A DNA stretch of 64,000 nucleotides, from assembly GCF_022829385.1 (NCBI RefSeq), contig NZ_JAKSXX010000165.1, positions 248,001 through 312,000 on the forward strand, written 5' to 3'. Under the pieces are notes generated by a model that was given only the letters and a program-made list of their open reading frames with translations, searched no databases and was not told the DNA's origin. The translations under genes were made by a program, and so were the position numbers. Source of the stretch: Methylobacterium sp. J-070 (GTDB lineage Bacteria > Pseudomonadota > Alphaproteobacteria > Rhizobiales > Beijerinckiaceae). Below are positions 44,016 through 52,767 of this stretch, piece by piece; positions within the stretch are counted from its first letter, which is position 1, and the number at the start of each line of letters is the position of its first letter.

Positions 44016-44471
44016 ATGATCCGGTACAGTCTCGTCTGCGAGGCCGGACACGGCTTCGAGAGCTGGTTCCCGTCCTCGGATTCCTACGACACGCAGGTCG
44101 CGCGCGGGCTGGTGACCTGCCCTGTGTGCGACAGCGACAAGGTCGGCAAGGCCCTGATGGTCCCGAGCATCGCGCGCACCGACCGGGAGCGGGTGCCGGC
44201 ATCGCCGCGGGCGCAGCCCGACGCGGCCGTCACCATGGTGTCGGAGCCCGAACGCCAGGTGAGGGCCATGCTCCGCGCCCTGCGGGACCAGGTCGTGGCG
44301 AATTCCGAGCACGTGGGCGCGCGCTTTCCCGACGAGGCGCGCAGGATCCATTACGGTGAGGCGGAGGGCCGCGCGATCTACGGTGAAGCCAGCCTCGCGG
44401 AGGCCCGGGCCCTCATCGAGGAAGGGATCGACGTGGCCGCCCTCCCGGTCCTGCCCGAAGATCGCAACTGA
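44016..44471 (+). CDS. DUF1178 family protein with zinc-ribbon-like N-terminus
   Basis: A 151-residue protein starting MIRYSLVCEAGHGFESWF. Cys8 and a later Cys-x-x-Cys (VTCPVCDSD) make a possible zinc ribbon, and the C-terminal half is helical and acidic (DEARRIHYGEAEGRAIYGEAS). DUF1178 is found throughout alphaproteobacteria with no known function. It lies 21 bp after the nitrilase-family gene and likely shares its transcript with grxC, forming a three-gene unit. Confidence 0.88.
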   Translation: MIRYSLVCEAGHGFESWFPSSDSYDTQVARGLVTCPVCDSDKVGKALMVPSIARTDRERVPASPRAQPDAAVTMVSEPERQVRAMLRALRDQVVANSEHVGARFPDEARRIHYGEAEGRAIYGEASLAEARALIEEGIDVAALPVLPEDRN

Positions 44472-44490
44472 GCGGCGCCGCGGCGCGCGT

Positions 44491-44979
44491 TCAGGGCCGC
44501 ACCGCCGCGGTGCCGGCCAGGGAGGCCAGCGCGGCGGACGCGAGGGCGCTCCATCCGGCCAGGGAGATCCCGAGCACCCGCAAGGCCGCCACCGAGCAGT
44601 CGACGACCTTGGTCGACTGCAGCGCGCTCAGGAAATCCCCGATCTGCGCGGGATTGGCGCCCGCTCCGCCGCCGCAATCGCTGGGGCCCGCCCAGAACCC
44701 CCACTCGGCGCCCGCGTGATAGACGCCGACCGCCGTCCCGTAGAGCAGCCCGAGAGCCGCGAGACCGAGGGCCACCCGCCCGAGGCGCTCCGGCGCGAAC
44801 AGCGCCGCGAGACCCAGCGGGACCGCCGCGTAGTAGGGCAGTCGCTCGGTCAGGCAGAGCTTGCAGGGCGCGTAGCCATATCCGTACTGCAGGACGAGGA
44901 CCGCGGCCACGATGAGGGCCGACAGGATGGCGAGCCACAGGCCGGCCGTCTTCACACGCAGGGCAGCCGCCGTATTCAT
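44491..44979 (-). CDS. dsbB: Disulfide bond formation protein B
   Basis: A 162-residue inner-membrane protein with four predicted helices that reoxidises DsbA and passes electrons to ubiquinone. Both periplasmic cysteine pairs are present: YAPCKLCLTERLPYY in the first loop, and SDCGGG with VVDCSV in the second. The first pair has Cys-x-x-Cys as required. It starts 2 bp after yqaA, implying one transcript. DsbA is not in the window. Confidence 0.93.
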   Translation of the reverse strand: MNTAAALRVKTAGLWLAILSALIVAAVLVLQYGYGYAPCKLCLTERLPYYAAVPLGLAALFAPERLGRVALGLAALGLLYGTAVGVYHAGAEWGFWAGPSDCGGGAGANPAQIGDFLSALQSTKVVDCSVAALRVLGISLAGWSALASAALASLAGTAAVRP

Positions 44980-44981
44980 CG

Positions 44982-45563
44982 CTACAGGATCACCTTGAAC
45001 AGCAGGAAGCCGAGGACGACGACGGCGACCGAGATGGCCACCACCGCGTTGAGGTGCCGGTCGAGGACGCCGCGGATCTGAACCCCGTACCGGCCGAGCA
45101 GCCCGGCCAGGATGAAGAAGCGGGCGCCCCGCGTGACGATCGACAGCAGCGTGAACCAGAACAGGCTGTAATGGGCGAAGCCCGACGTGATCGTGACGAG
45201 CTTGTACGGGATCGGCGTCAGGCCCTTCAGCAGGATGACCCAGTGGCCGTACCGGGCGTACGAATCCTGGAAGGTCGCCGCCGAATTCTGCAGGCCGTAG
45301 AGGCGGATCAACCATTCGCCCAGGGAATCGAACAGCAGCGCCCCGATGGCGTAGCCGACCAGACCGCCCAGGACCGACGCGACGGTGGCGATGGTGGCGT
45401 AGAGCCAGACCCGGTCGGGGCGGCTGACCGCCATGGGAACCAGCATGGCATCCGGCGGGACCGGGAAGAACGAGCTTTCGGCGAACGCCACGGCTCCGAG
45501 CGCGTAGGGCGCGGACGGCTTGTTGCTGAGCGCGAGGATCCACGCGTAGAGCCGCCGGAGCAT
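44982..45563 (-). CDS. YqaA/DedA-family membrane protein
   Basis: A 193-residue membrane protein with about five hydrophobic segments of the VTT (SNARE-associated, DedA) fold. Segments: FAESSFFPVPPDAMLVPMA with the conserved Glu and Pro residues, GGLVGYAIGALLFD, LLKGLTPIPYKLVTITSGF. The family is tied to envelope integrity and lipid movement across membranes. YqaA members like this one are often paired with dsbB in alphaproteobacteria, as here (2-bp gap). The exact substrate is unknown. Confidence 0.9.
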   Translation of the reverse strand: MLRRLYAWILALSNKPSAPYALGAVAFAESSFFPVPPDAMLVPMAVSRPDRVWLYATIATVASVLGGLVGYAIGALLFDSLGEWLIRLYGLQNSAATFQDSYARYGHWVILLKGLTPIPYKLVTITSGFAHYSLFWFTLLSIVTRGARFFILAGLLGRYGVQIRGVLDRHLNAVVAISVAVVVLGFLLFKVIL

Positions 45564-45689
45564 TCAACATTCCGCAAGGAGTGGCCGGCCGCCCTTTGAC
45601 CATAGGCGCTGCGCCTTGGCCAGATCGACCGTCGCGATGAAAAACACCCTTGGCCCGCGCCGCCGACCTGTGCGAAGAGCGCCCTGCAG

Positions 45690-45774
45690 GCGGGTATGGC
45701 GGAATTGGTAGACGCGGGCGACTCAAAATCGCCAGCCGCAAGGCGTGGGGGTTCGATTCCCTCTACCCGCACCA
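45690..45774 (+). tRNA. tRNA-Leu (anticodon CAA)
   Basis: Acceptor arms GCGGGTA (45690-45696) and TACCCGC (45764-45770) pair over seven bases, followed by discriminator A and an encoded CCA. The anticodon stem GGCGA/TCGCC holds the loop CTCAAAA, giving anticodon CAA, which reads the TTG leucine codon. The long variable arm (GCCGCAAGGCGT region) identifies a class II leucine tRNA. TTG is a rare codon in this genome. Confidence 0.97.
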
Positions 45775-45960
45775 CAGGTCTCCCCGATGCGGAGGCGCCG
45801 GCATCGCAGGGTTACGTCCTGCGCCCGCGGCGCGTCCCTGACGCCGTCCGACGGCACCCGGAACCGGGGCGAGACAGCCGGTCATCCTGACGTCGGCCGC
45901 GGCCTCCCCTAGTTTCATCGCCGCGGCGGCGTGAGCCGCCCGTGGCAACAGGGCGCGGCC

Positions 45961-46902
45961 GTGAGCGAGCACCGAAACATCGCGGTCCTGGGCGCCGGCA
46001 TCGCCGGGGCGGTGGTTGCCCGGCGGCTTGCCGACGCCCGATGGACTGTCCGCGTCTTCGACAAGGGACGCGGCGTCGGCGGCCGGATGGCGACCCGGCA
46101 GATCGACGGGATGCCGTTCGATCACGGCGCGCAGTTCATGCGCGCGCACGGTCCCGCCTTCGCGGCGCAGCTCGACGATTGGGCGCGACGGGGCGTCGTG
46201 GCGCCCTGGTCGGGCGCGGGTCGCTGGGTCGGCGTGCCCGGCATGACCGCGCCCGTCCGCGATCTGCTGACGGATCTCGCGGTGGCGAGCGACGCGACGG
46301 TCACGCGGATCCTCCGGCGGGGCGACGACTGGCACGTCGAACTGGCGTCCGGCGCGGTCCACGGCCCCTTCGCCGCGGTGGCGATCACCTTCCCCGCTCC
46401 GCAGGTCGCGGCCTTGCTCCAGGCGTCCGGCTTCGCGCTGCCCGAGGTGGCGCGGGCGACCTATGCGCCCTGCTGGTCGCTGATGCTCGCGCTGGACGAG
46501 CCGCAGGCGGAGATCCTGATCGAGCCCCGGGAGGATCCCATCGGCCTTATCGCCCTCGACTCGTCCAAGCCCGGCCGGCCCGAGGGCGTCCGGCTGACGG
46601 TCCACGCCACGCCGAACTGGTCGCGCCTGCACCTTGAGGAGCCGCGCGAATCCATCGCCGCGGCCCTCATCCGGGCCGCCGGAGACCGGATCGGTACGGC
46701 GCTCCGGCCCACCACCGCGGTGGCACATCGCTGGCGCTACGCCCAGGTGGAGACCGCCCTGGAGGTGCCGAGCCTCTACGACCGAACCCTGCGGATCGGC
46801 GCGGCCGGCGACTGGTGTTTCGGCGCCCGCGTCGAGGCCGCCTACGACAGCGGCGCGGCCCTCGCCGAGACGATCCTGGCCGATCTGGGTCCGCAGGCGT
46901 GA
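45961..46902 (+). CDS. Renalase-like FAD-dependent oxidoreductase
   Basis: A 313-residue flavoprotein. The FAD-binding Rossmann motif is [19 protein letters not shown], followed by the second glycine cluster [14 protein letters not shown] and [10 protein letters not shown], which closely resemble renalases and bacterial NAD(P)/FAD amine-oxidase-like proteins. Bacterial renalases oxidise misfolded dihydro-NAD(P) isomers. The C-terminal FAD contact is [20 protein letters not shown]. The start is GTG at 45961 (GTG at 45931 is also open). The stop overlaps the next gene's GTG, so translation is coupled. Confidence 0.87.
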   Translation: MSEHRNIAVLGAGIAGAVVARRLADARWTVRVFDKGRGVGGRMATRQIDGMPFDHGAQFMRAHGPAFAAQLDDWARRGVVAPWSGAGRWVGVPGMTAPVRDLLTDLAVASDATVTRILRRGDDWHVELASGAVHGPFAAVAITFPAPQVAALLQASGFALPEVARATYAPCWSLMLALDEPQAEILIEPREDPIGLIALDSSKPGRPEGVRLTVHATPNWSRLHLEEPRESIAAALIRAAGDRIGTALRPTTAVAHRWRYAQVETALEVPSLYDRTLRIGAAGDWCFGARVEAAYDSGAALAETILADLGPQA

Positions 46903-47819
46903 TCCCACCGATCGCCTTTCACCCCGCCTACGAGTCGAGCCTTCCGTCCAACCACCGGTTCCCGATGCGGAAGTACGGTTTGCTGGCGGAGACGCTGATC
47001 GCCAAGGGCCTCGCGCCGCTCGGCTTCGTGACCCCGGAGCCGGCAACCGCGGAGATCCTGGTCCGCGCGCACGACCCTGCCTACGTGGCGGCGGTGGTGA
47101 GCTGCGCGGTGCCCCGCGAGATCGAGCGGGCGATCGGCCTTCCGGTCGATGCGTCGCTGGTACGACGCTCGCGCGCCTCCGTGGGCGGGACCCTGCTGGC
47201 CGCGCGCCTGGCGCTCGCCGAGGGGCTCGCGGGCAGCGCCGCCGGCGGCAGCCACCACGCCCGGCGATCGCAGGGGGCCGGCTTCTGCGTGCTGAACGAT
47301 GTCGCGGTGGCGGCGCGCACCCTCCAGGCCGAACGGCTGATCACCCGCGCCCTCGTGGTCGATCTCGATGTGCACCAGGGCGACGGCACCGCGGATTGCC
47401 TCGCCCTGTGCCCCGAGCTGTTCACGCTGTCGATCCACTGCGAGAACAACTACCCCGCTCAGAAGATCGCCGGCGACCTCGATATCGGGCTGCCGGATCG
47501 CCTCGCCGACGGCGCCTACCTCGAGATCCTGCAGGCGCGCCTGCCCGCGCTCCTCGATGCCCTGGCGCCCGACCTCGTGTTCTACAACGCCGGGGTCGAT
47601 CCCCACCGGGACGATCGGCTCGGGCGCCTGTGCCTCACCGACGAGGGCCTGCTGGCGCGGGACCGTTTCGTGGTGTCCCAGGCCCGGGCTCGCGGCATCC
47701 CGCTCGTGGCGGTCATCGGCGGCGGCTACACCACCGACGTCGACGCCCTGGCGCAGCGGCATGCGTTGGTGTTCGAGGCGATGGCCGCCGAAGCCGCGGC
47801 GGGTCCGGCATCCGCCTGA
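46899..47819 (+). CDS. Histone deacetylase-fold amidohydrolase (class II-like)
   Basis: A 306-residue protein with the arginase/deacetylase fold. Signatures include [20 protein letters not shown], the catalytic His pair in [16 protein letters not shown], the zinc Asp and His in [15 protein letters not shown], and the second Asp in [16 protein letters not shown] with GGGYT at the end. Bacterial members deacetylate small amines such as acetylpolyamines rather than histones. The GTG start overlaps the previous stop (GTGA), so it and the flavoprotein are a translationally coupled pair. Confidence 0.9.
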   Translation: MIPPIAFHPAYESSLPSNHRFPMRKYGLLAETLIAKGLAPLGFVTPEPATAEILVRAHDPAYVAAVVSCAVPREIERAIGLPVDASLVRRSRASVGGTLLAARLALAEGLAGSAAGGSHHARRSQGAGFCVLNDVAVAARTLQAERLITRALVVDLDVHQGDGTADCLALCPELFTLSIHCENNYPAQKIAGDLDIGLPDRLADGAYLEILQARLPALLDALAPDLVFYNAGVDPHRDDRLGRLCLTDEGLLARDRFVVSQARARGIPLVAVIGGGYTTDVDALAQRHALVFEAMAAEAAAGPASA

Positions 47820-47965
47820 GGCCCGAATGCATCAGGGTTCGCCGAACCTGATCGACGCGACGGCGTGGAAAGGTTTGGGCAAGCTCCGCATCCCAGAATG
47901 CCTCGACAGGGGATGTCTGCCGCGAAGCATCCGCGGCGCATTCTGTCGCCGTTGAGGTTGGAGCC

Positions 47966-48139
47966 ATGCTTGCGCGGGTCTGGGACGTGGTCAAGGCGAC
48001 GCTGGCGGTGTCGGCCCTGATCGCCGCCGCGCTCATCTCGGCCGACAAGGTCGATCGGCAGCGGGCGCAGCCGACGGCCGGTGTGACCCTGAACGAACCC
48101 GCCTTGACCGGCGCGATCACGCCCTCCGCACGTCCGTGA
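47966..48139 (+). CDS. 57-residue single-helix membrane protein
   Basis: A short frame starting MLARVWDVVKATLAVSALI, preceded by GAGG nine bases before the ATG. Residues about 10-24 (ATLAVSALIAAALIS) form one membrane helix, and the rest is a polar tail (DKVDRQRAQPTAG) ending in TPSARP. I do not recognise a family. The good ribosome site and the helix with a positively charged flank support a real gene. It converges on the PLP-enzyme gene at 48203. Confidence 0.6.
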   Translation: MLARVWDVVKATLAVSALIAAALISADKVDRQRAQPTAGVTLNEPALTGAITPSARP

Positions 48140-48202
48140 CCTGCACCGGCCGTGAGGAAGCCCCGGGGCTCCGGTCCGGGATCGGAGCGGTCCCGCCGCG
48201 CG

Positions 48203-49369
48203 TCACCAGCCGTTGATGCGGGGCCAGATCTCGCCCGTGTGCTTCCCGTCCGCGACCACGTGGTAGCGATCGTGCTGGGCGCCGGTGGCGCAGGCGTGGT
48301 TCGGCAGGATCCGCAGCCGCGTGCCGATCGGGAGGTCGGGCAGCGTTGCCGTCGAGCCCTGCCGGACGGCGAGGATCCCGTGCTCCTGGTTGGCGCCGCG
48401 CACGATCAGGTCCCGCAGGGGCCGGCCCGCCCGGTCGCACACCACGCCATAGCCCTGGTCGACCGACTGTGCCGCCGTGCCCCGGTCGCGCGACAGCGCC
48501 ATCCACCCGGCATCGGTGATGATCCAGCCCTTCTCGCGCTGGTGGCCGATCACGGTGGCCAGGACGGTGAGCGCGATGTCGGCAACCGCGCAGGAGCCGA
48601 CTCCCGCCTGGAACAGGTCGCCGATCATGAACACCCCGGCGCGCATTTCGGTCACGCCGTCGAGGCGCTCCGCGTAGCGCGCGGTCGGGGTCGAGCCGAC
48701 GCTGACGACGGGGCAGGGCAGGCCGGCCGCCCGGAGGATCGAGGCGGCCGCCACCGCGGCCGCGCGCTCGGCCTCCGCCGCGTCGCGCAAGGCGGCGGGA
48801 TCGTGGAGCCCGTAGCTGTCGCCGGCGTGGAGCAGCACGCCGCGCAGGGCGGCGCCCGGGGCGAGCGCACGGCCGATGCCGACCAGCCGCTCCCCGTCGT
48901 GGGGTCCGACGCCGGACCGATGCCCGTCGCCATCCACCTCGATCAGCACCGGCAGGGTGTCGCCGGTGCGCTGACCCCAGGCCGCAACCGCGTCGGCCTG
49001 CACGATCGAATCGAGGACGATCGCCAGATCGGCACCCCAGCGCCGCCGGATGGCGCCGACGCGGTCGAGTTTCTGGGGTGCGATCCCCACCGCGTAGATC
49101 ATGTCGCGGACGCCGCCCTCGGCGAAATACTCCGCTTCCCGCAGGGTCGAGACCGTGGCGGGACCCGACGCCTGCGCCATGGCCACGCGTGCGACGGCGA
49201 GGGACTTGGCGGTCTTGAGATGCGGCCGCAGCGTGACGCCCAATCCGTCCAGGCGCGCGCGCATCCCGTCGACATTCGCCTTGAGGCGATCCGCGTCGAG
49301 GAGGAGACACGGCGTTTCGAGTTCGTCGAGCCCGTCGCCCCCGGACGACACCGCGCGCTCACCGACCAT
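48203..49369 (-). CDS. DSD1-type PLP enzyme (D-threonine aldolase / D-serine dehydratase-like)
   Basis: A 388-residue fold-type III PLP protein. The cofactor lysine is in LRPHLKTAKSLAVARV, and the alanine-racemase-like barrel runs to about residue 250 (VLIEVDGDGHRSGV, VVSVGSTPTARYA). The C-terminal domain carries the metal-binding His-x-Cys in ILPNHACATGAQHDRYHVV, which places it with D-threonine aldolases and DSD1-type D-serine dehydratases (Zn or Mn dependent). The Met at 49369 follows GGGAGCGGGGCG; a Met seven codons upstream is also open. It lies 96 bp after dgoA on the same strand. Confidence 0.88.
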   Translation of the reverse strand: MVGERAVSSGGDGLDELETPCLLLDADRLKANVDGMRARLDGLGVTLRPHLKTAKSLAVARVAMAQASGPATVSTLREAEYFAEGGVRDMIYAVGIAPQKLDRVGAIRRRWGADLAIVLDSIVQADAVAAWGQRTGDTLPVLIEVDGDGHRSGVGPHDGERLVGIGRALAPGAALRGVLLHAGDSYGLHDPAALRDAAEAERAAAVAAASILRAAGLPCPVVSVGSTPTARYAERLDGVTEMRAGVFMIGDLFQAGVGSCAVADIALTVLATVIGHQREKGWIITDAGWMALSRDRGTAAQSVDQGYGVVCDRAGRPLRDLIVRGANQEHGILAVRQGSTATLPDLPIGTRLRILPNHACATGAQHDRYHVVADGKHTGEIWPRINGW

Positions 49370-49465
49370 CGCCCCGCTCCCGCCACCCACAACGTCGGCA
49401 ACCGATAGGCGCTCGCCGGTGCCGCTCCAAGACCTGCGGCGTGGGGTCCCGTGGAGAGGCGGCCC

Positions 49466-50101
49466 CTAAACGGACCGGCGCAGAGCTGCCACGAAGGCTG
49501 TCGCGTCGCGGCCGATCTCCGCGACCGATTTTCCGGGACGGTAGAGATTCGAACCCAGTCCGAAGCCGTCGGCCCCGGCTTGCCGCCACGCGGCGACGCC
49601 GTCCGGGGCGACACCGCCGACCGCGAGCACGCGCGTGCCGGTCGGCAGCACCGCCCGATGCGCCTTGAGGGCCGCCGGCGAGGCGACGTCCGCCGGGAAG
49701 AGCTTCAGGGCGGTGGCGCCGGCCGCGAGCGCCGCGAAGGCTTCGGTCGGCGTCTGGTAGCCCGGCAACGAGACCAGACCGGCCGCCACCGTCGCCCGGA
49801 TGACGGCGGCATCGGTGTTGGGCGAGACCACCAGGGTGCCTCCGGCGGCGGCGACGGCCTCCACCTGCGCCGCCGTCAGCACGGTGCCGGCACCGATCAG
49901 GGCACGCCCGGCCAGTCGGTCGGCCAGGACGGCGATGCTGCGCAGCGGCTCCGGCGAGTTGAGCGGAACCTCGATCAGGGTGAACCCGGCCGCCACGAGC
50001 GCCTCGCCCACCTCCGGCGCCTCCTCGGGCGTCAGGCCGCGCAGGATCGCCACGAGCGGGCAGGCCGAGAAGGCCGCGTCGAACCGGTCGAGGAGGGTCA
50101 T
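49466..50101 (-). CDS. dgoA: 2-dehydro-3-deoxy-6-phosphogalactonate aldolase
   Basis: A 211-residue class I aldolase of the KDPG/KDPGal family that splits 2-keto-3-deoxy-6-phosphogalactonate to pyruvate and glyceraldehyde-3-phosphate in the De Ley-Doudoroff pathway. Motifs: PLVAILRGLTPEEAPEVG with the catalytic Glu, IGAGTVLTAAQVEAV, and the Schiff-base Lys in ATALKLFPADVASP. RGLTPEE distinguishes it from Eda. The ATG overlaps the dgoK stop as ATGA. Confidence 0.94.
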   Translation of the reverse strand: MTLLDRFDAAFSACPLVAILRGLTPEEAPEVGEALVAAGFTLIEVPLNSPEPLRSIAVLADRLAGRALIGAGTVLTAAQVEAVAAAGGTLVVSPNTDAAVIRATVAAGLVSLPGYQTPTEAFAALAAGATALKLFPADVASPAALKAHRAVLPTGTRVLAVGGVAPDGVAAWRQAGADGFGLGSNLYRPGKSVAEIGRDATAFVAALRRSV

Positions 50102-50976
50102 GCGCGGTAGCTCCAGATGGCGTGGATCCCCGCCGTGGCGGAACCGTCCGGCACCACGACCGGCGTCCCGCCCGCCTCGGTGATCGCGACGGCGTAGAGG
50201 ACGCCGAGCGGTCCGCCGCCGAGCACGTGGACCGGTCGGCGGCCGAGATCCTCGCGGGTCGCGACGTCGGCGCCGATCAGGATGCCGCTGGCGTAGGCGG
50301 CGGCCTCGGACGGCGCAAGCCGTTCGAGGAGCACCCCGGCCCGGACCTCGAACAGGGTCGCGACGAGGTTCTGCGACGCGATCCCACGGCGGAGCCCGCG
50401 CCGGAACGCGGCCCCGTCGGTGACGGCGCCGTCCAGCATCCCCGCGAGCACACCGTGGGCGCCGAGCAGCGCGAACACCTCGCCGGTCATCACCGTCGTG
50501 AAGGTGGTGATCGCGCCCCCCGCGGTCTCGATCCACTTGTTGTGCGTGCCGGGCTGGCAGAAGAGCGCGGTCGGCGGCGCCGCACCGGTCCGGATCGCGC
50601 CGAGGACCTGGATCTCCTCGCCCCGCATCACGTCCGGCCGCTTGCCGTTTCTGAGGGCGACGCCGGGAACGATGTGAACGCCGGGCGCGGCCTCCAGCGT
50701 CGCAGCCGCCAGCTGCTCCAGGCCGGCCGGAACATCGACGTAGGGCGCCTCGCGCCAGCCCCGGCTCGAACCCACCATCCCGCTGGCGATGATCGTGTCG
50801 GCGCCGAGGCGCTGGCGCAGGGCGGCCACGGATACGGGATAGTCGCCGGGGGCGAGCGCCAGGACGCCGCGATCATCCTGCAGGCTGTCGACCACGGCGC
50901 CGTCGGCGGTGATCGCGTAGGCCCGCCGGTTGGTCGTGCCCCAGTCGACCGCGAGATAGGCCGGCCGACCCGACAT
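50098..50976 (-). CDS. dgoK: 2-dehydro-3-deoxygalactonokinase
   Basis: A 292-residue sugar-acid kinase that phosphorylates 2-keto-3-deoxygalactonate before the DgoA aldolase. The ATPase-fold phosphate loop is VDWGTTNRRAYAI; GMVGSSRGWREAPYVDVP and FCQPGTHNKWIETAGGAITTFTTVMTGEVFALL-type blocks (GTHNKW, TVMTGE) are DgoK signatures. Length is normal. It is the first gene of a dgoK-dgoA unit. Galactonate dehydratase and a regulator are not in view. Confidence 0.93.
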   Translation of the reverse strand: MSGRPAYLAVDWGTTNRRAYAITADGAVVDSLQDDRGVLALAPGDYPVSVAALRQRLGADTIIASGMVGSSRGWREAPYVDVPAGLEQLAAATLEAAPGVHIVPGVALRNGKRPDVMRGEEIQVLGAIRTGAAPPTALFCQPGTHNKWIETAGGAITTFTTVMTGEVFALLGAHGVLAGMLDGAVTDGAAFRRGLRRGIASQNLVATLFEVRAGVLLERLAPSEAAAYASGILIGADVATREDLGRRPVHVLGGGPLGVLYAVAITEAGGTPVVVPDGSATAGIHAIWSYRA

Positions 50977-51179
50977 GCCACCCTCCCCAATGCAATTTGT
51001 CTGAGTTAATCGGGCGCCGACGACCCGTCAAGCGCGAAGCGGCCGGCCTGCGCGCGCGAAAACGGCGGAGAATTATCAGTCGCCGGGGATTGTCGCTCCG
51101 CGCCGAGCGTTTGCGATGGACTGTTCCAGGGCAGATCGGCGATATGGCCGCCAAGACATCATGTCCGGGAGGGACGCGC

Positions 51180-51930
51180 TTGGCACGGGACGTGATCCTG
51201 GCGACCGATGGCCTGACGATGGAATTCCGCGGGTTCCGGGCCGTCAACGGCGTGGCGTTGCAGGTCGAGCGCGGGACGATCCACGCGCTGATCGGACCGA
51301 ACGGGGCCGGCAAGACCACCTGCTTCAACCTGCTGACCAAGTTCCTCATCCCGACCGCCGGGACGATCCGGTACAAGGACCGGGACATCACCGGGATGAA
51401 GGCCGCCGACGTGGCCCGCCTCGGCCTCGTGCGCTCCTTCCAGATCTCCGCGGTGTTCCCGCACCTCACGGTGATGGAGAACGTCCGGATCGCGCTGCAG
51501 CGGAGGCGGCGGGGCGACTCCTTCGATTTCTGGCGGCCCGAGCGGGTGCTACGGGCCCTCGACGACGAGGCGCTCGCGCTGGTCGAGGCCGTCGGCCTGT
51601 CCGACTTCGCCGATGGGCTGGCGGTCGAACTCTCCTACGGGCGCAAGCGCGCGCTGGAGATCGCCACGACCCTCGCCCTCGACCCGGAGATGCTGCTCCT
51701 CGACGAGCCGATGGCCGGCATGGGCCATGAGGACGTGGAACGGACGGCGGCCCTCATCCGCCGCGTGTCGAAGGATCGCACGATCCTGATGGTGGAGCAC
51801 AACCTGTCCGTCGTGGCCTCCCTGTCGGACCGCATCACCGTCCTGGCCCGCGGCCAAGTGCTGGCCGAGGGCGATTACGCCACCGTCTCGAAGGATCCGC
51901 GCGTGATCGAAGCGTATATCGGGGCGGGTC

Positions 51931-51938
<8 letters not shown>
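51180..51938 (+). CDS. livG: Branched-chain amino-acid-type ABC transporter ATPase (LivG)
   Basis: A 252-residue ATPase. Walker A is IGPNGAGKTTCFN, the signature-like ELSYGRKRALEIA lies in the middle, Walker B is MLLLDEPMAGMG, and the switch His is in LMVEHNLSVVA. The LivG-type insert ITGMKAADVARLGLVRSFQ is present. I chose the TTG at 51180 because GGGAGGG lies just upstream and it gives the normal LivG N-terminus; an ATG at 51144 has a poor ribosome site. It overlaps livF by eight bases. Confidence 0.93.
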
Positions 51939-52674
<736 letters not shown>

Positions 52675-52767
52675 AGCCTGCCTAGTAAAGCTGTACAAGC
52701 GCCGGCAATCGGCGCCTCGATACTCGGCCGGCAGGGAATTGCCGCGCCGCTGGAGGATGGAAACGCA

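Noticed and set aside
45596-45625. TTGACC upstream of tRNA-Leu as its -35
   Set aside because: No acceptable -10 lies 16-18 bp downstream (only GCCAGA/CAGATC), so I do not call a promoter.
47831-47852. Hairpin ATCAGG..CCTGAT after the deacetylase-fold gene as a terminator
   Set aside because: The stem is short with a bulge and a tiny loop, and there is no T-run after it.
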